Shown in pieces: positions 56,231 to 63,756 of a DNA stretch of 64,000 nt (the stretch's first letter is position 1; every line of letters starts with the position of its first letter). Location of the stretch: contig JAICWE010000003.1 in the NCBI GenBank assembly GCA_025934955.1, forward strand, positions 41,310 to 105,309. Direction: 5' to 3'. Origin of the DNA: Gemmatimonadales bacterium (GTDB lineage: Bacteria; Gemmatimonadota; Gemmatimonadetes; Gemmatimonadales; GWC2-71-9). The notes under the pieces were generated by a model. It made no database searches, had not been told where the DNA came from, and was given only the letters and a program-made list of their open reading frames with translations. Made by a program: the position numbers and the translations under genes.

Positions 56231-56965
56231 GTGGCACTCGCGGCGTGGGCGGCGCGGGCGCTCGGCGCGAGTGGTGCCGTCGCCGCGACGGCGGTGGGCG
56301 CGGCGGTCGTGATCGGCGCCGGATGGGCGGGCGGCCTGGTGCTGCTCGCCTTCTTCGTTTCCAGCAGCGCCGTCTCGCTCGCCGCCCGTCCCGACCGGCT
56401 GCTCGATGCCAAGGGCGGCCGGCGCGACGCCGGCCAGGTGCTCGCCAACGGCGGCGCCGCAGCGCTCGGCGCGCTGCTGGTGCGGCCCGCCGCGCTCTGG
56501 ATCGTCACCGCATCGCTCGCGGCGGCCGCCGCCGACACCTGGGCCACGTCGACCGGCTCGCGCAGCCGCACACCGCCCAGGCACCTGCGATCCGGTGCCC
56601 CGGTGCCCGCCGGCACCAGCGGCGCCATCAGCGCGCTCGGCACGGCGGGCGGAATCGGCGGGGCGGCCGTCACGGCGCTGGTCGGGGCACTGGTGGCAGC
56701 TTCGGGGGCGCTGGGCGTGGCCGCGGGTATCATTGGAATATGCGGGATGCTGATCGACTCCATGTTGGGCGCGCTGGCGCAGGGCCGGTTCCACTGTCCG
56801 GCGTGCGATGCGCCGAGCGAATGGCCGGTGCACCGCTGCGGCGGGCCGACCACGTTGCTGGGAGGATGGCGCTGGCTCACCAACGACGGCGTGAACGGGA
56901 TGGCGACGGCGCTCGCGGCGCTCGCGGGTGCCATCGCGTGGGCGGTCTGGTCGCCATGCTGCTGA
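56231..56965 (+). CDS. DUF92/VTE6-like membrane protein
   Basis: A 244-residue protein with about six membrane helices. 'LLAFFVSSSAVSL', 'KGGRRDAGQVLANGGAAAL', 'AAADTWATSTGSRSRTPPR' and 'GMLIDSMLGALAQGRFHCP' are DUF92 motifs, including the 'D.lgS.lGa..Q' helix. Plant VTE6 of this family phosphorylates phytyl phosphate and TMEM19 is the animal relative, so a prenyl-phosphate kinase role is possible here. A Cys pair 'CPAC' near residue 198 may bind metal. The start is uncertain: GTG 56231 is used, but the frame stays open back to the anti-sigma stop. It overlaps the next gene. Confidence 0.75.
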   Translation: MALAAWAARALGASGAVAATAVGAAVVIGAGWAGGLVLLAFFVSSSAVSLAARPDRLLDAKGGRRDAGQVLANGGAAALGALLVRPAALWIVTASLAAAAADTWATSTGSRSRTPPRHLRSGAPVPAGTSGAISALGTAGGIGGAAVTALVGALVAASGALGVAAGIIGICGMLIDSMLGALAQGRFHCPACDAPSEWPVHRCGGPTTLLGGWRWLTNDGVNGMATALAALAGAIAWAVWSPCC

Positions 56966-57363
56966 TCGCGCTCGCGTGCGGTCGCGAGCCGACCGCACCG
57001 GTGTCGGGCGGAACGCCGGCGCCGCCCACCATCGGCACCACCGGCGGGAGCGGCGGTGCGAGCGCGTTGGTCGGCAGCTGGCAGCGGACGTCGATCCTCC
57101 AGCTCGCCGACGACGTCCAGCGCACCACCACGACCTGGCGCTTCGACGCCGGCGGCGCCTGCGGGGAAACGGTGGAAACGCTGGACCTCGTCGAGGACAT
57201 CCCGCGCACCGAGACCCACGCCTGCAGCTATCGGGTGGACGCCACCGAGGTCGTCATCACCTTTGCGGGCGCCACGGCGGACGTGCGGTTCACGATCCAA
57301 TTCGACGGCTTCTCCCCTCAGCGACTGGTGCTCGATGGGCTTCTGTTCGATCGCATCGCCTGA
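56956..57363 (+). CDS. Small putative lipoprotein
   Basis: A 135-residue protein. 'MLLIALAC' gives a very short signal with a lipobox-like Cys8; a GTG 18 bases upstream would lengthen the n-region to a more normal size. After a Gly/Pro/Thr linker comes a beta-rich domain: 'LVGSWQRTSILQLADDVQRT', 'TWRFDAGGACGETV', 'ACSYRVDATEVVITF'. This resembles lipocalin-like or 'copper-resistance/heat-shock' small beta barrels that open with GSW, but no family can be named with certainty. It lies inside the operon, overlapping DUF92 by 10 bases and ending 1 base before the FAD gene. Confidence 0.6.
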   Translation: MLLIALACGREPTAPVSGGTPAPPTIGTTGGSGGASALVGSWQRTSILQLADDVQRTTTTWRFDAGGACGETVETLDLVEDIPRTETHACSYRVDATEVVITFAGATADVRFTIQFDGFSPQRLVLDGLLFDRIA

Positions 57364-57364
57364 G

Positions 57365-58567
57365 GTGGACGTGCTGATCGCGGGCGCCGGGCCCGCGGGA
57401 AGCGCCGCCGCCGCGCTGCTCGCCCGGAGCGGCTGGCGCGTGCTCGCGGTGGACCGCGCCGCCTTTCCGCGGGAGAAGGCGTGCAGCGAGTACATGAGCC
57501 CCGAAGCGGTGCGCGTGCTCGATCGCCTCGGCGTCGTGCCGGCGCTCGAGCGCGCCGGCGCGGTGGCGCTCGCGGGAACGACGGTGACCGCCGCGCGCGG
57601 CAGCCGGCTCGACGGCCGCTTCGCCGAGGCGCACCCCGCGCCCGGTCGTCCCACCGGTCTCTCGGTGCCGCGGCGCGTGCTCGACGCGACGCTGGTGGAC
57701 GCGGCTCGCGCGGCGGGTGCGCGGGTGCTCGAGCGCGTCACCGTGGAGGAGCTGCTCTACGACGCCGGCGCGGTGAGCGGCGCCGTCGTCCGCGACGCCT
57801 GCGGTGACCGGCACTCGATCCGCGCCCGCCTGACGATCGGCGCCGACGGACTCCGCTCGGTCGTCGCCCGCCGGCTCGGGCCGCGGCGCCATGGCCGGCC
57901 GCGCCGCGTGGCGTTCGTCGCGCACGTGGCCGGCGTGCCGGGACTCTCCGACCTCGCCGAGATGCACGTCGGCGCCGAGGGGTACGTCGGCCTCAACCCG
58001 CTCGGCGACGACGTCGCCAACGTCGCGCTGGTGGTGCGGGCGGACGCGGCGCGGGCGGCGCGCGGCCGCGCGGATGCGTTCTTCCACGAATGGCTGGCCC
58101 GCTTTCCCGGCGTGCGCGGCCGGGTGGATCCCGGCCGCACGGTGCGCGGGGTGCTCGCCACCGGGCCGTTCGCGGCGCGGAGCGGGCGGATCATCGCCGA
58201 CGGCGCGCTTCTGGTGGGCGACGCCGCCGATTTCTTCGACCCGTTCACCGGCGAGGGGATCTGCAGCGCGCTGATCGGCGCCGAGCTGATTGCGATGCAC
58301 GCGGCGCCCGCGCTGGGGCGGCCGGGCATCGTGCCGCGGCGCGCGCTTGCCGGCTATCGCGCGGCGCGGCGGCGGCGCTTCGCCGGCAAGTGGGCAGTGG
58401 AGCGGCTGCTCGGCTACGCGATGGCGTGGCCGGCGCTGTTCGACCGCGCGGTGGCCCGGCTCGGCGCGCGGCCGGCCATGGCGCACACGCTGATCGGCGT
58501 GACCGGCGACTTCGTCCCCGCGCGCGCGGTGCTCAATCCGCTCTTCCTCGCGCGGATGGTGCTGTGA
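57365..58567 (+). CDS. FAD-dependent oxidoreductase, geranylgeranyl-reductase-like
   Basis: A 400-residue flavoprotein. The Rossmann FAD motif 'VLIAGAGPAGSAAAALLARSG' is at residues 3-23, shown in part as 'GAGPAGSAAAALLARSG'. 'FPREKACSEYMSPEAVRVL' carries the Cys-containing loop of the GGR family, and the second FAD motif is 'GDAADFFDPFTGEGI' at about 285. The family reduces prenyl chains or hydroxylates aromatic rings; close relatives occur beside type III polyketide synthases. GTG 57365 is the only early start. It overlaps the flavin reductase gene by GTGA, which may supply reduced flavin to it. Confidence 0.85.
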   Translation: MDVLIAGAGPAGSAAAALLARSGWRVLAVDRAAFPREKACSEYMSPEAVRVLDRLGVVPALERAGAVALAGTTVTAARGSRLDGRFAEAHPAPGRPTGLSVPRRVLDATLVDAARAAGARVLERVTVEELLYDAGAVSGAVVRDACGDRHSIRARLTIGADGLRSVVARRLGPRRHGRPRRVAFVAHVAGVPGLSDLAEMHVGAEGYVGLNPLGDDVANVALVVRADAARAARGRADAFFHEWLARFPGVRGRVDPGRTVRGVLATGPFAARSGRIIADGALLVGDAADFFDPFTGEGICSALIGAELIAMHAAPALGRPGIVPRRALAGYRAARRRRFAGKWAVERLLGYAMAWPALFDRAVARLGARPAMAHTLIGVTGDFVPARAVLNPLFLARMVL

Positions 58568-59046
58568 GCGCGGCCGAGGTCGATTCCGCGGAGTTCCGCC
58601 AGCTGATGGGCCGCTTCGCGACCGGCGTCGTCGTGCTCACCGCGAACCGGGCCGACGGGCAGCCGGTGGGGATGACCGCCAACAGCCTCGCGTCGGTGTC
58701 GCTGGAGCCGCCGCTGGTGCTGCTCTGCATCGACCACGCGGCGACGATCTACGCCACCATCACCACGACCGACCGCTTCGTCGTGAACGTCCTCTCCGCG
58801 CACCAGGAGGCGATCAGCCGCCGGTTCGCCGGACAGGTGGACGATCGCTTCGACGGAATCGGCTACCGGCTGAGCGAAGCCGGCCTGGTGCTGCTGGACG
58901 ATGCGCTCGCCCACATCGAGTGCGAGCGCTGGGCGCGGCACGAGGCGGGCGACCACACCATCATCGTCGGCCGCGTCGTCGCGGGCGGCGCGCGCGAAGG
59001 CCGCCCGCTCCTCTACTATCGCGGCGGTTACGCCGCGCTCGGCTGA
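58564..59046 (+). CDS. Flavin reductase family protein
   Basis: A 160-residue FMN-binding split-barrel reductase. 'FRQLMGRFATGVVVLTA', 'GMTANSLASVSLEPPLVLLC' and 'GDHTIIVGRVV' are typical of the HpaC/flavin-reductase domain. These enzymes use NAD(P)H to reduce free flavin for a partner monooxygenase. The start is GTG within the FAD-oxidoreductase stop, indicating coupled synthesis. The most likely partner is the upstream flavoprotein, though that protein binds FAD tightly by motif and need not require it. Confidence 0.88.
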   Translation: MSAAEVDSAEFRQLMGRFATGVVVLTANRADGQPVGMTANSLASVSLEPPLVLLCIDHAATIYATITTTDRFVVNVLSAHQEAISRRFAGQVDDRFDGIGYRLSEAGLVLLDDALAHIECERWARHEAGDHTIIVGRVVAGGAREGRPLLYYRGGYAALG

Positions 59047-59056
59047 GCCGCACCAC

Positions 59057-59749
59057 ATGACGACGCTCGCGCTCTCCGCCGTCGGCCACGAGCTGCTGGA
59101 CGATCCCGCCGCCGACCCCGCCGCGGTGGCCGAGTCGCTCCGGCACATCGCGCGGGCCAACCGATGGCTCGGCGGCGCCGGCGCGATGCGCTTCGGGCTG
59201 CAGCGACTGCTGCGCGACGTGCCCCGGGGCGCGCGCCTGACGTTGCTCGACCTCGGCACCGGCGCCGGCGATCTGCCGCGCGCGGCGGTCGAATGGGCGG
59301 CGCACCGCGGCATCGAGCTGGTGCCGATCGGCCTCGAGCGGAGTCCGGTCGCGGCGGAGCTGGCAGCGAGCGGCGGCGTGCCCACGGTGGTCGGCTGCGT
59401 CTCCGCCCTGCCCTTCGCGCCCAAGAGCGTGGACCTCGTGCTTGCGAGCCAGCTCGCGCACCACCTCGCGGCGGAGTCGCTGATCCGGCTCGCCGCCGAC
59501 TGTACCCGGCTCGCGCGGGTCGGCGTCGTGGTGGCCGATCTGCGGCGCTCGCGGCTGGCGGCACTTGGCTTTCCCGTCGCCGGCCGGCTGCTTCGCTTCG
59601 ACCGCAACACGCTGCGCGACGGCGTCACCTCCATCCGGCGCGGCTTCCGCGCGCCGGAGCTGCGGGCGCTGCTCGCCGCCGCCGGTGTGCACGCCGAGGT
59701 GCATGCCCGACCCGGCTGGCGGCTGGTGGCGACGTGGGGCACCGCGTGA
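59057..59749 (+). CDS. Class I SAM-dependent methyltransferase
   Basis: A 230-residue protein. SAM motif I is 'LLDLGTGAGDLP' at about 64-75, motif II 'PIGLERSP', and a post-motif 'FAPKSVDLVLASQLAHH'. The N-terminus 'ELLDDPAADPAAVAESLRHI' and the 'RANRWLGG' helix match methyltransferases that accompany polyketide genes. It probably methylates an oxygen or carbon of the operon product. It begins 10 bases after the flavin reductase and its stop is shared with the next start (TGATG). Confidence 0.85.
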   Translation: MTTLALSAVGHELLDDPAADPAAVAESLRHIARANRWLGGAGAMRFGLQRLLRDVPRGARLTLLDLGTGAGDLPRAAVEWAAHRGIELVPIGLERSPVAAELAASGGVPTVVGCVSALPFAPKSVDLVLASQLAHHLAAESLIRLAADCTRLARVGVVVADLRRSRLAALGFPVAGRLLRFDRNTLRDGVTSIRRGFRAPELRALLAAAGVHAEVHARPGWRLVATWGTA

Positions 59750-60222
59750 TGCGCACGGTGGATCGCCTCATGGTGGATGCGGCGCCCGAGCGCGTGTTCG
59801 CGGCCGCGGCCGATGTGGAGCGCTGGCCCGAGATCCTGCCGCATTACCGGTGGGTCCGCTTTCTCGAGCGTCGCGGCGACGGCGGCGTGGTGGAGATGGC
59901 GGCGTGGCGACCGTTCCGGCTGCTGCGGTATCCGACGTGGTGGGTGAGCGAGATGTGGATCGAGCCGGAGCGGCTGGCGATACGCTATCGCCACGTCCGC
60001 GGCATCACCGCGGGGATGGACGTCGAATGGCGGGTGGTGCCCGCCGCCGGCGGGAGCGACGTCTCCATCGTGCATGAATGGGGCGGCCCGGGTTGGCCGC
60101 TGGTCCGCCGGCCGGCCGCGGAGTGGGTGATCGGTCCGGTGTTCGTCCATGGGATCGCGAGCCGCACGCTGGCGGGCATCGCCGCGTTCGTCGAGCGGGC
60201 TTCCGCTAGGAAGGCGTCATGA
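59749..60222 (+). CDS. SRPBCC/START-like protein (possible polyketide cyclase)
   Basis: A 157-residue single-domain SRPBCC protein. 'VDRLMVDAAPERVFAAAADVERWPEILPHY' is the opening of the Coq10/cyclase group, quoted here as 'VDAAPERVFAAAADVERWP'. The helix-grip fold is supported by alternating strands ('GVVEMAAWRPFRLLRYPTWW', 'SIVHEWGG') and a long C-terminal helix. Such proteins bind hydrophobic ligands; within polyketide operons they act as aromatases/cyclases. It is coupled at both ends: TGATG with the methyltransferase and ATGA with the ketosynthase. Confidence 0.82.
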   Translation: MRTVDRLMVDAAPERVFAAAADVERWPEILPHYRWVRFLERRGDGGVVEMAAWRPFRLLRYPTWWVSEMWIEPERLAIRYRHVRGITAGMDVEWRVVPAAGGSDVSIVHEWGGPGWPLVRRPAAEWVIGPVFVHGIASRTLAGIAAFVERASARKAS

Positions 60223-61469
60223 GGGCAACACGTCGCGTCGTCATCACCGGCATCGGCGCGATCACGCCGATCGGCACCGGTGTCGAGCAGCTCTGGCAGG
60301 GACTCCGCCGCCGCCGCTCGGCGGTGCGTGAGATCACCCGCTTCGACTCGTCCCCGTTCAAGTGTCACATCGCCGCCGAGGTGGACGACTTCCGGCCGGC
60401 CGACCACCTGGAGGAGCGGCGCGCGCGGCGGCTCGACCGCTACTCGCAGCTCACCATCGCGGCGACGCGGCTCGCGCTGGCCGACGCGCACCTCGATCTC
60501 GCGCGGGAGGACCCCGACCGGGTCGGCGCGATGATGGGCACGGCCCTCGGCGGCGTGGCGCGGGGCGAAGGCGAGTACAAGCACTTCCTCGAGGGCGGCC
60601 TGCGCGCGGTGGACCCCTCGCTCGCGCTCTCGGTGTTCGCCGGCGCGGCGAGCTGCAACATCGCGATCGAATTCGGCATCACCGGCCCCAACTCGACCAA
60701 CGGGATGAGCTGCGCCTCGGGCACCATCGCGATCGGCGACGGGCTCCGCTCCATCCAGCGGGGCGACGCCGACGTCATGCTGGCGGGCGGCGCGGAGGCG
60801 CCGCTCGCGCCGCTCTGCTTCGGGGCCTTCGCCATCATCCGCGCCATGAGCACGCGGAACGACGATCCGTCGCGCGCCAGCCGGCCGTTCGACCGGGAGC
60901 GCGACGGCTTCGTCATGGCGGAGGGCGCGGCGATCCTGGTGCTGGAGGAGCGGGAGCGGGCCGTCTCGCGCGGCGCGCCGATCTACGCCGAGGTGTGCGG
61001 CTACGGCCTGACCAACGACGCGCACCACATGACGGCGCCGCGACCGGATGGGCGTCAGGCAGCCCGCGCCATGCGACTGGCGCTGGGCGACGCCCACCTC
61101 GAGCCGCACGAGATCGGCTACGTCAACGCGCACGGCTCGTCCACGCCGCTCAACGATCCGACCGAAACCGGCTCGATCAAGCAGGTGTTCGGCGACCACG
61201 CGTGGCGCGTCGCGCTGAGCGGCACCAAGGGGTACTACGGCCACGCGCTCGGCGCGAGCGGCGCGTTCGAGGCGGCGATCTGCGCACTCGCGAGCCGGCG
61301 CGCGTGGCTCCCGCCGACGGTGAATCTCGACCAGCCCGATCCCGGCTGCGATCTCGCCTACCTCACCGGCGACGGCCGCGACGCCGAGCCCGAGTACCTG
61401 CTCAGCAACTCGTTCGGCTTCGGGGGCATCAACGCGACGCTGGTGTTCCGGCGGGCCGACGGGCGCTAG
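60219..61469 (+). CDS. Beta-ketoacyl-ACP synthase (KAS II/KS-alpha type)
   Basis: A 416-residue ketosynthase that condenses a malonyl unit onto an acyl chain. The Cys-His-His triad is intact: Cys165 in 'NGMSCASGTIAIG', His305 in 'YVNAHGSSTP', His342 in 'SGTKGYYGHALGASG', with Lys337. 'RRVVITGIGAITPIGTG' begins as in FabF. The active-site 'SCASG' differs from the 'TACAT' of housekeeping FabF. No ACP, acyltransferase or KS-beta gene lies nearby, so it probably uses the cell's fatty-acid ACP. Being in the sigma-led operon with cyclase, methyltransferase and flavoprotein genes argues for a dedicated secondary pathway. Confidence 0.88.
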   Translation: MRATRRVVITGIGAITPIGTGVEQLWQGLRRRRSAVREITRFDSSPFKCHIAAEVDDFRPADHLEERRARRLDRYSQLTIAATRLALADAHLDLAREDPDRVGAMMGTALGGVARGEGEYKHFLEGGLRAVDPSLALSVFAGAASCNIAIEFGITGPNSTNGMSCASGTIAIGDGLRSIQRGDADVMLAGGAEAPLAPLCFGAFAIIRAMSTRNDDPSRASRPFDRERDGFVMAEGAAILVLEERERAVSRGAPIYAEVCGYGLTNDAHHMTAPRPDGRQAARAMRLALGDAHLEPHEIGYVNAHGSSTPLNDPTETGSIKQVFGDHAWRVALSGTKGYYGHALGASGAFEAAICALASRRAWLPPTVNLDQPDPGCDLAYLTGDGRDAEPEYLLSNSFGFGGINATLVFRRADGR

Positions 61470-61538
61470 CTCCCTCCCGTCACCGCCGGTGCTCCCCTTA
61501 TATTCGCGCGCGTTCCCCCACTCCTTCAGAGGATTGCC

Positions 61539-62222
61539 ATGCCGGCTCTCGTCCGTCGCCTCGTCGCCGAGGCCTTCGGCACGTTCGCGCTCGTCTTCTT
61601 CGGCTGCGCGTCGATCGTGGTCAACAACTTCCCCGGGGTGAACTCCGGCCTGCTCGGGATCGCGCTGGTGCACGCGATCGTGCTCTCGGTCGCGGTGACC
61701 GCGACGATGAGCATCTCCGGCGGCCTGGTGAATCCGGCGTTGACGATCGGCCTCTTCGTCGCGCGGCGGCTCGATGCCGCGACCACGATCGCGTACATCA
61801 TCGTCCAGGTGATCGCCGCCATCGTCGCGGCGTGGGCGGTGACGCTCTGCTTCCCGCAGGGGGTCGGCAAGCTGGTGGCGTGGGGCACGCCCATCATCGG
61901 CAACTCGGTGACGCTCGCGGGTGCGATCGGCATCGAGGCGCTGCTGACGTTCTTCCTGATGTCGGCGGTGATGGGAACCGTGGTGTCGCCGGACGCGCCG
62001 AAGGTGGGCGGCTTCGGCGTGGGGCTCACGCTGTTCTTCTGCATCCTGATCGCCGGCCCGCTCACCGGGGCGTCGGTCAATCCGGCGCGCGCGTTCGGGC
62101 CGGCGCTGCTGTCGGGGACGTGGACCGGGCACATCGCGTACTGGGTGGGGCCGATCATCGGAGCCATCATCGCGGCGGTGCTGTGGGACCGGGTGCTCCT
62201 GCCGCCGAGGGTTCGGAGCTGA
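61539..62222 (+). CDS. MIP family channel (aquaporin)
   Basis: A 227-residue membrane channel with six helices and the two half-helix NPA motifs 'SGGLVNPALT' and 'TGASVNPARAFGP'. 'EAFGTFALVFFGC' opens helix 1. The residues after the second NPA (Arg in 'NPAR') form the selectivity filter. A short length without an expanded loop E fits a water-selective aquaporin more than GlpF. AGAGG is 8 bases before the ATG. The 69-base gap from the ketosynthase makes its membership of that operon uncertain. Confidence 0.9.
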   Translation: MPALVRRLVAEAFGTFALVFFGCASIVVNNFPGVNSGLLGIALVHAIVLSVAVTATMSISGGLVNPALTIGLFVARRLDAATTIAYIIVQVIAAIVAAWAVTLCFPQGVGKLVAWGTPIIGNSVTLAGAIGIEALLTFFLMSAVMGTVVSPDAPKVGGFGVGLTLFFCILIAGPLTGASVNPARAFGPALLSGTWTGHIAYWVGPIIGAIIAAVLWDRVLLPPRVRS

Positions 62223-62250
62223 CGTCGCGCCGGGGCCGATGCCCGCCCGA

Positions 62251-62373
62251 TCAGCCGCCGGCGGCGCGGCGGGCGCGGCGCCAGAGGCTGATGCCGTAGA
62301 CCAGCAGGATGATGGTCGCGACGACGTACGCCGCCACCATGTAGCCGCCGTTCTGCGGAGGCTCAACCGGCAT
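62251..62373 (-). CDS. ccmD: CcmD-like small heme exporter protein
   Basis: A 40-residue protein with one membrane helix: 'MVAAYVVATIILLVYGISL' followed by the basic tail 'WRRARRAAGG'. The size, the N-out single helix, the short charged tail and its place after ccmC identify CcmD. It bridges CcmABC and holo-CcmE during heme export. Its ATG at 62373 overlaps ccmC by 11 bases. Confidence 0.8.
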   Translation of the reverse strand: MPVEPPQNGGYMVAAYVVATIILLVYGISLWRRARRAAGG

Positions 62374-63079
62374 CGGTCGCCTCGCGCGCTCGGAGCGCCA
62401 GCCCGAGTCCGTAGCGCATGGTCACCAATCCCACGTAGAGCAGCAGGAAGCAGAGCGCCGAGATCAGCAGCGTGCGGAGCATCTCGGACGGCAGCGACGG
62501 CGCGCTCGGCTTCAGCACGACGGGCTGCGGGTGCAGGGTGCGGAAGAGATAGACGCTCAGGTGGATGAACGGCACCAGCAGGAGTCCGAGAATGCCCACC
62601 ACGGCGCTGAACCGCGCCCGCTCCTCCGGATCGTGCAGTGCGGCGCGGAGCGACAGGTAGCCCACGAAGAGAAAGAAGAGAAACAGCGTCAGCGTGAGCC
62701 GCGCATCCCAGGTCCACCACGTGCCCCAGATCGGCTTGGCCCAGATCGGGCCGGTGGTGAGCATCACCGCGCTGAACGCCACACCCACCTCGGCCGACGC
62801 TTCGGCGAAGCAGTCGAGCCGCGGATCGGCGAGCCAGAGGTAGAGCGCGCTCACGATCCCGACCAGCGAAAATGCCAGCAGCGCATCCCACGCCGCCGGC
62901 ACGTGGAGGTAGAAGATCTTCTGCGCGAGCCCCTGCCGTGCCTCCTCCGGCGTGAAGCGCAGCGCCAGGACGTACACCCCCGCGATGCCGATGGCGGCGA
63001 TGATGCTGAGCGCCCGGCCGCGGCGCACGATCCGCCGAGCGTCCGCCAGCAGCGGCTCGGGGGGTGAGAGAGCGGTCAT
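62363..63079 (-). CDS. ccmC: Heme exporter permease CcmC
   Basis: A 238-residue protein with six membrane helices. The Trp-rich heme-handling signature is 'GPIWAKPIWGTWWTWDARLT' (about residues 110-130), with flanking heme-ligand His in 'IFYLHVPAAW' and in 'LLVPFIHLSVY'. CcmC loads heme onto CcmE in cytochrome c maturation System I. It overlaps ccmB by 4 bases and ccmD by 11. A CcsA/CcmF-like protein would share the WWD motif but be longer. Confidence 0.92.
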   Translation of the reverse strand: MTALSPPEPLLADARRIVRRGRALSIIAAIGIAGVYVLALRFTPEEARQGLAQKIFYLHVPAAWDALLAFSLVGIVSALYLWLADPRLDCFAEASAEVGVAFSAVMLTTGPIWAKPIWGTWWTWDARLTLTLFLFFLFVGYLSLRAALHDPEERARFSAVVGILGLLLVPFIHLSVYLFRTLHPQPVVLKPSAPSLPSEMLRTLLISALCFLLLYVGLVTMRYGLGLALRAREATDAG

Positions 63080-63756
63080 TCGTCCACGATCGCGGGAAAG
63101 AGGAGCGTCGAGAGGGTGACGAACACGACGTCGTAGAGCGCGAGTAACCTAAGCCAGCCCGCGACCTCGCTCAACGGACGGGCGGCCAGCAGCCGCGCGG
63201 TCGCCTGCACCGCCGCGATGAGCGGCGGCGCCATGAACGGCAGCAGGAGCACCGGCAGCATCAGCTCGGCGAAGCGCGTCCGCACCGCCATCGCGCTGAA
63301 CACCGTCCCCACCGCGACGAAGCCGATGGTCGCCAGCGCGATCACGCCGGCCAGCGGCAGCAGCGCGCCGGCGAGCCCGACATTGAAGAAGAGCACGAAA
63401 AGCGGCAGCGCCACCGCTTCCACCACGCTGACGAAGGCGACGTTGGCGAGAAACTTCCCCAGGAAGAGTGCCTCGCGCGGGACCGGCGCGAGCAGCAGCC
63501 CGTCGAGCGCGCCGTGCTCCCGCTCTACGTGAAAGGCGCGGTTGAGCGCCACGATCGCCGCGAAGGCGAAGGTGATCCACAGCACGCTTGGCGCGAGATC
63601 GATGGTGGCGACGGCACCGGGATCGCGGGCGAAGAAGAAGATCACCAGCACCAGCGTCGCGAACACCAGCGCCGAGATGAGGGCGGTGCGGCTCCGGAGC
63701 TCGGCGCGCACGTCCTTCGCCGCGATCACCAGCGCCAGCCGGAGCGCGCTACCCAT
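63076..63756 (-). CDS. ccmB: Heme exporter permease CcmB
   Basis: A 226-residue protein with six membrane helices. 'VIAAKDVRAELRSRTALISA' opens the family, followed by 'HVEREHGALDGLLLAPVPRE' in the first cytoplasmic loop, the contact to the CcmA ATPase. CcmB forms the membrane channel of the CcmAB complex. The ATG at 63756 overlaps ccmA by 8 bases; longer starts extend into the ccmA frame and are not conserved. Confidence 0.92.
   Translation of the reverse strand: MGSALRLALVIAAKDVRAELRSRTALISALVFATLVLVIFFFARDPGAVATIDLAPSVLWITFAFAAIVALNRAFHVEREHGALDGLLLAPVPREALFLGKFLANVAFVSVVEAVALPLFVLFFNVGLAGALLPLAGVIALATIGFVAVGTVFSAMAVRTRFAELMLPVLLLPFMAPPLIAAVQATARLLAARPLSEVAGWLRLLALYDVVFVTLSTLLFPAIVDE

Noticed and set aside
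54671..58567. Bacteriochlorophyll synthesis genes (BchJ-like V4R plus geranylgeranyl reductase)
   Set aside because: No other photosynthesis genes, wrong operon context, and both domains are common in non-phototrophs.
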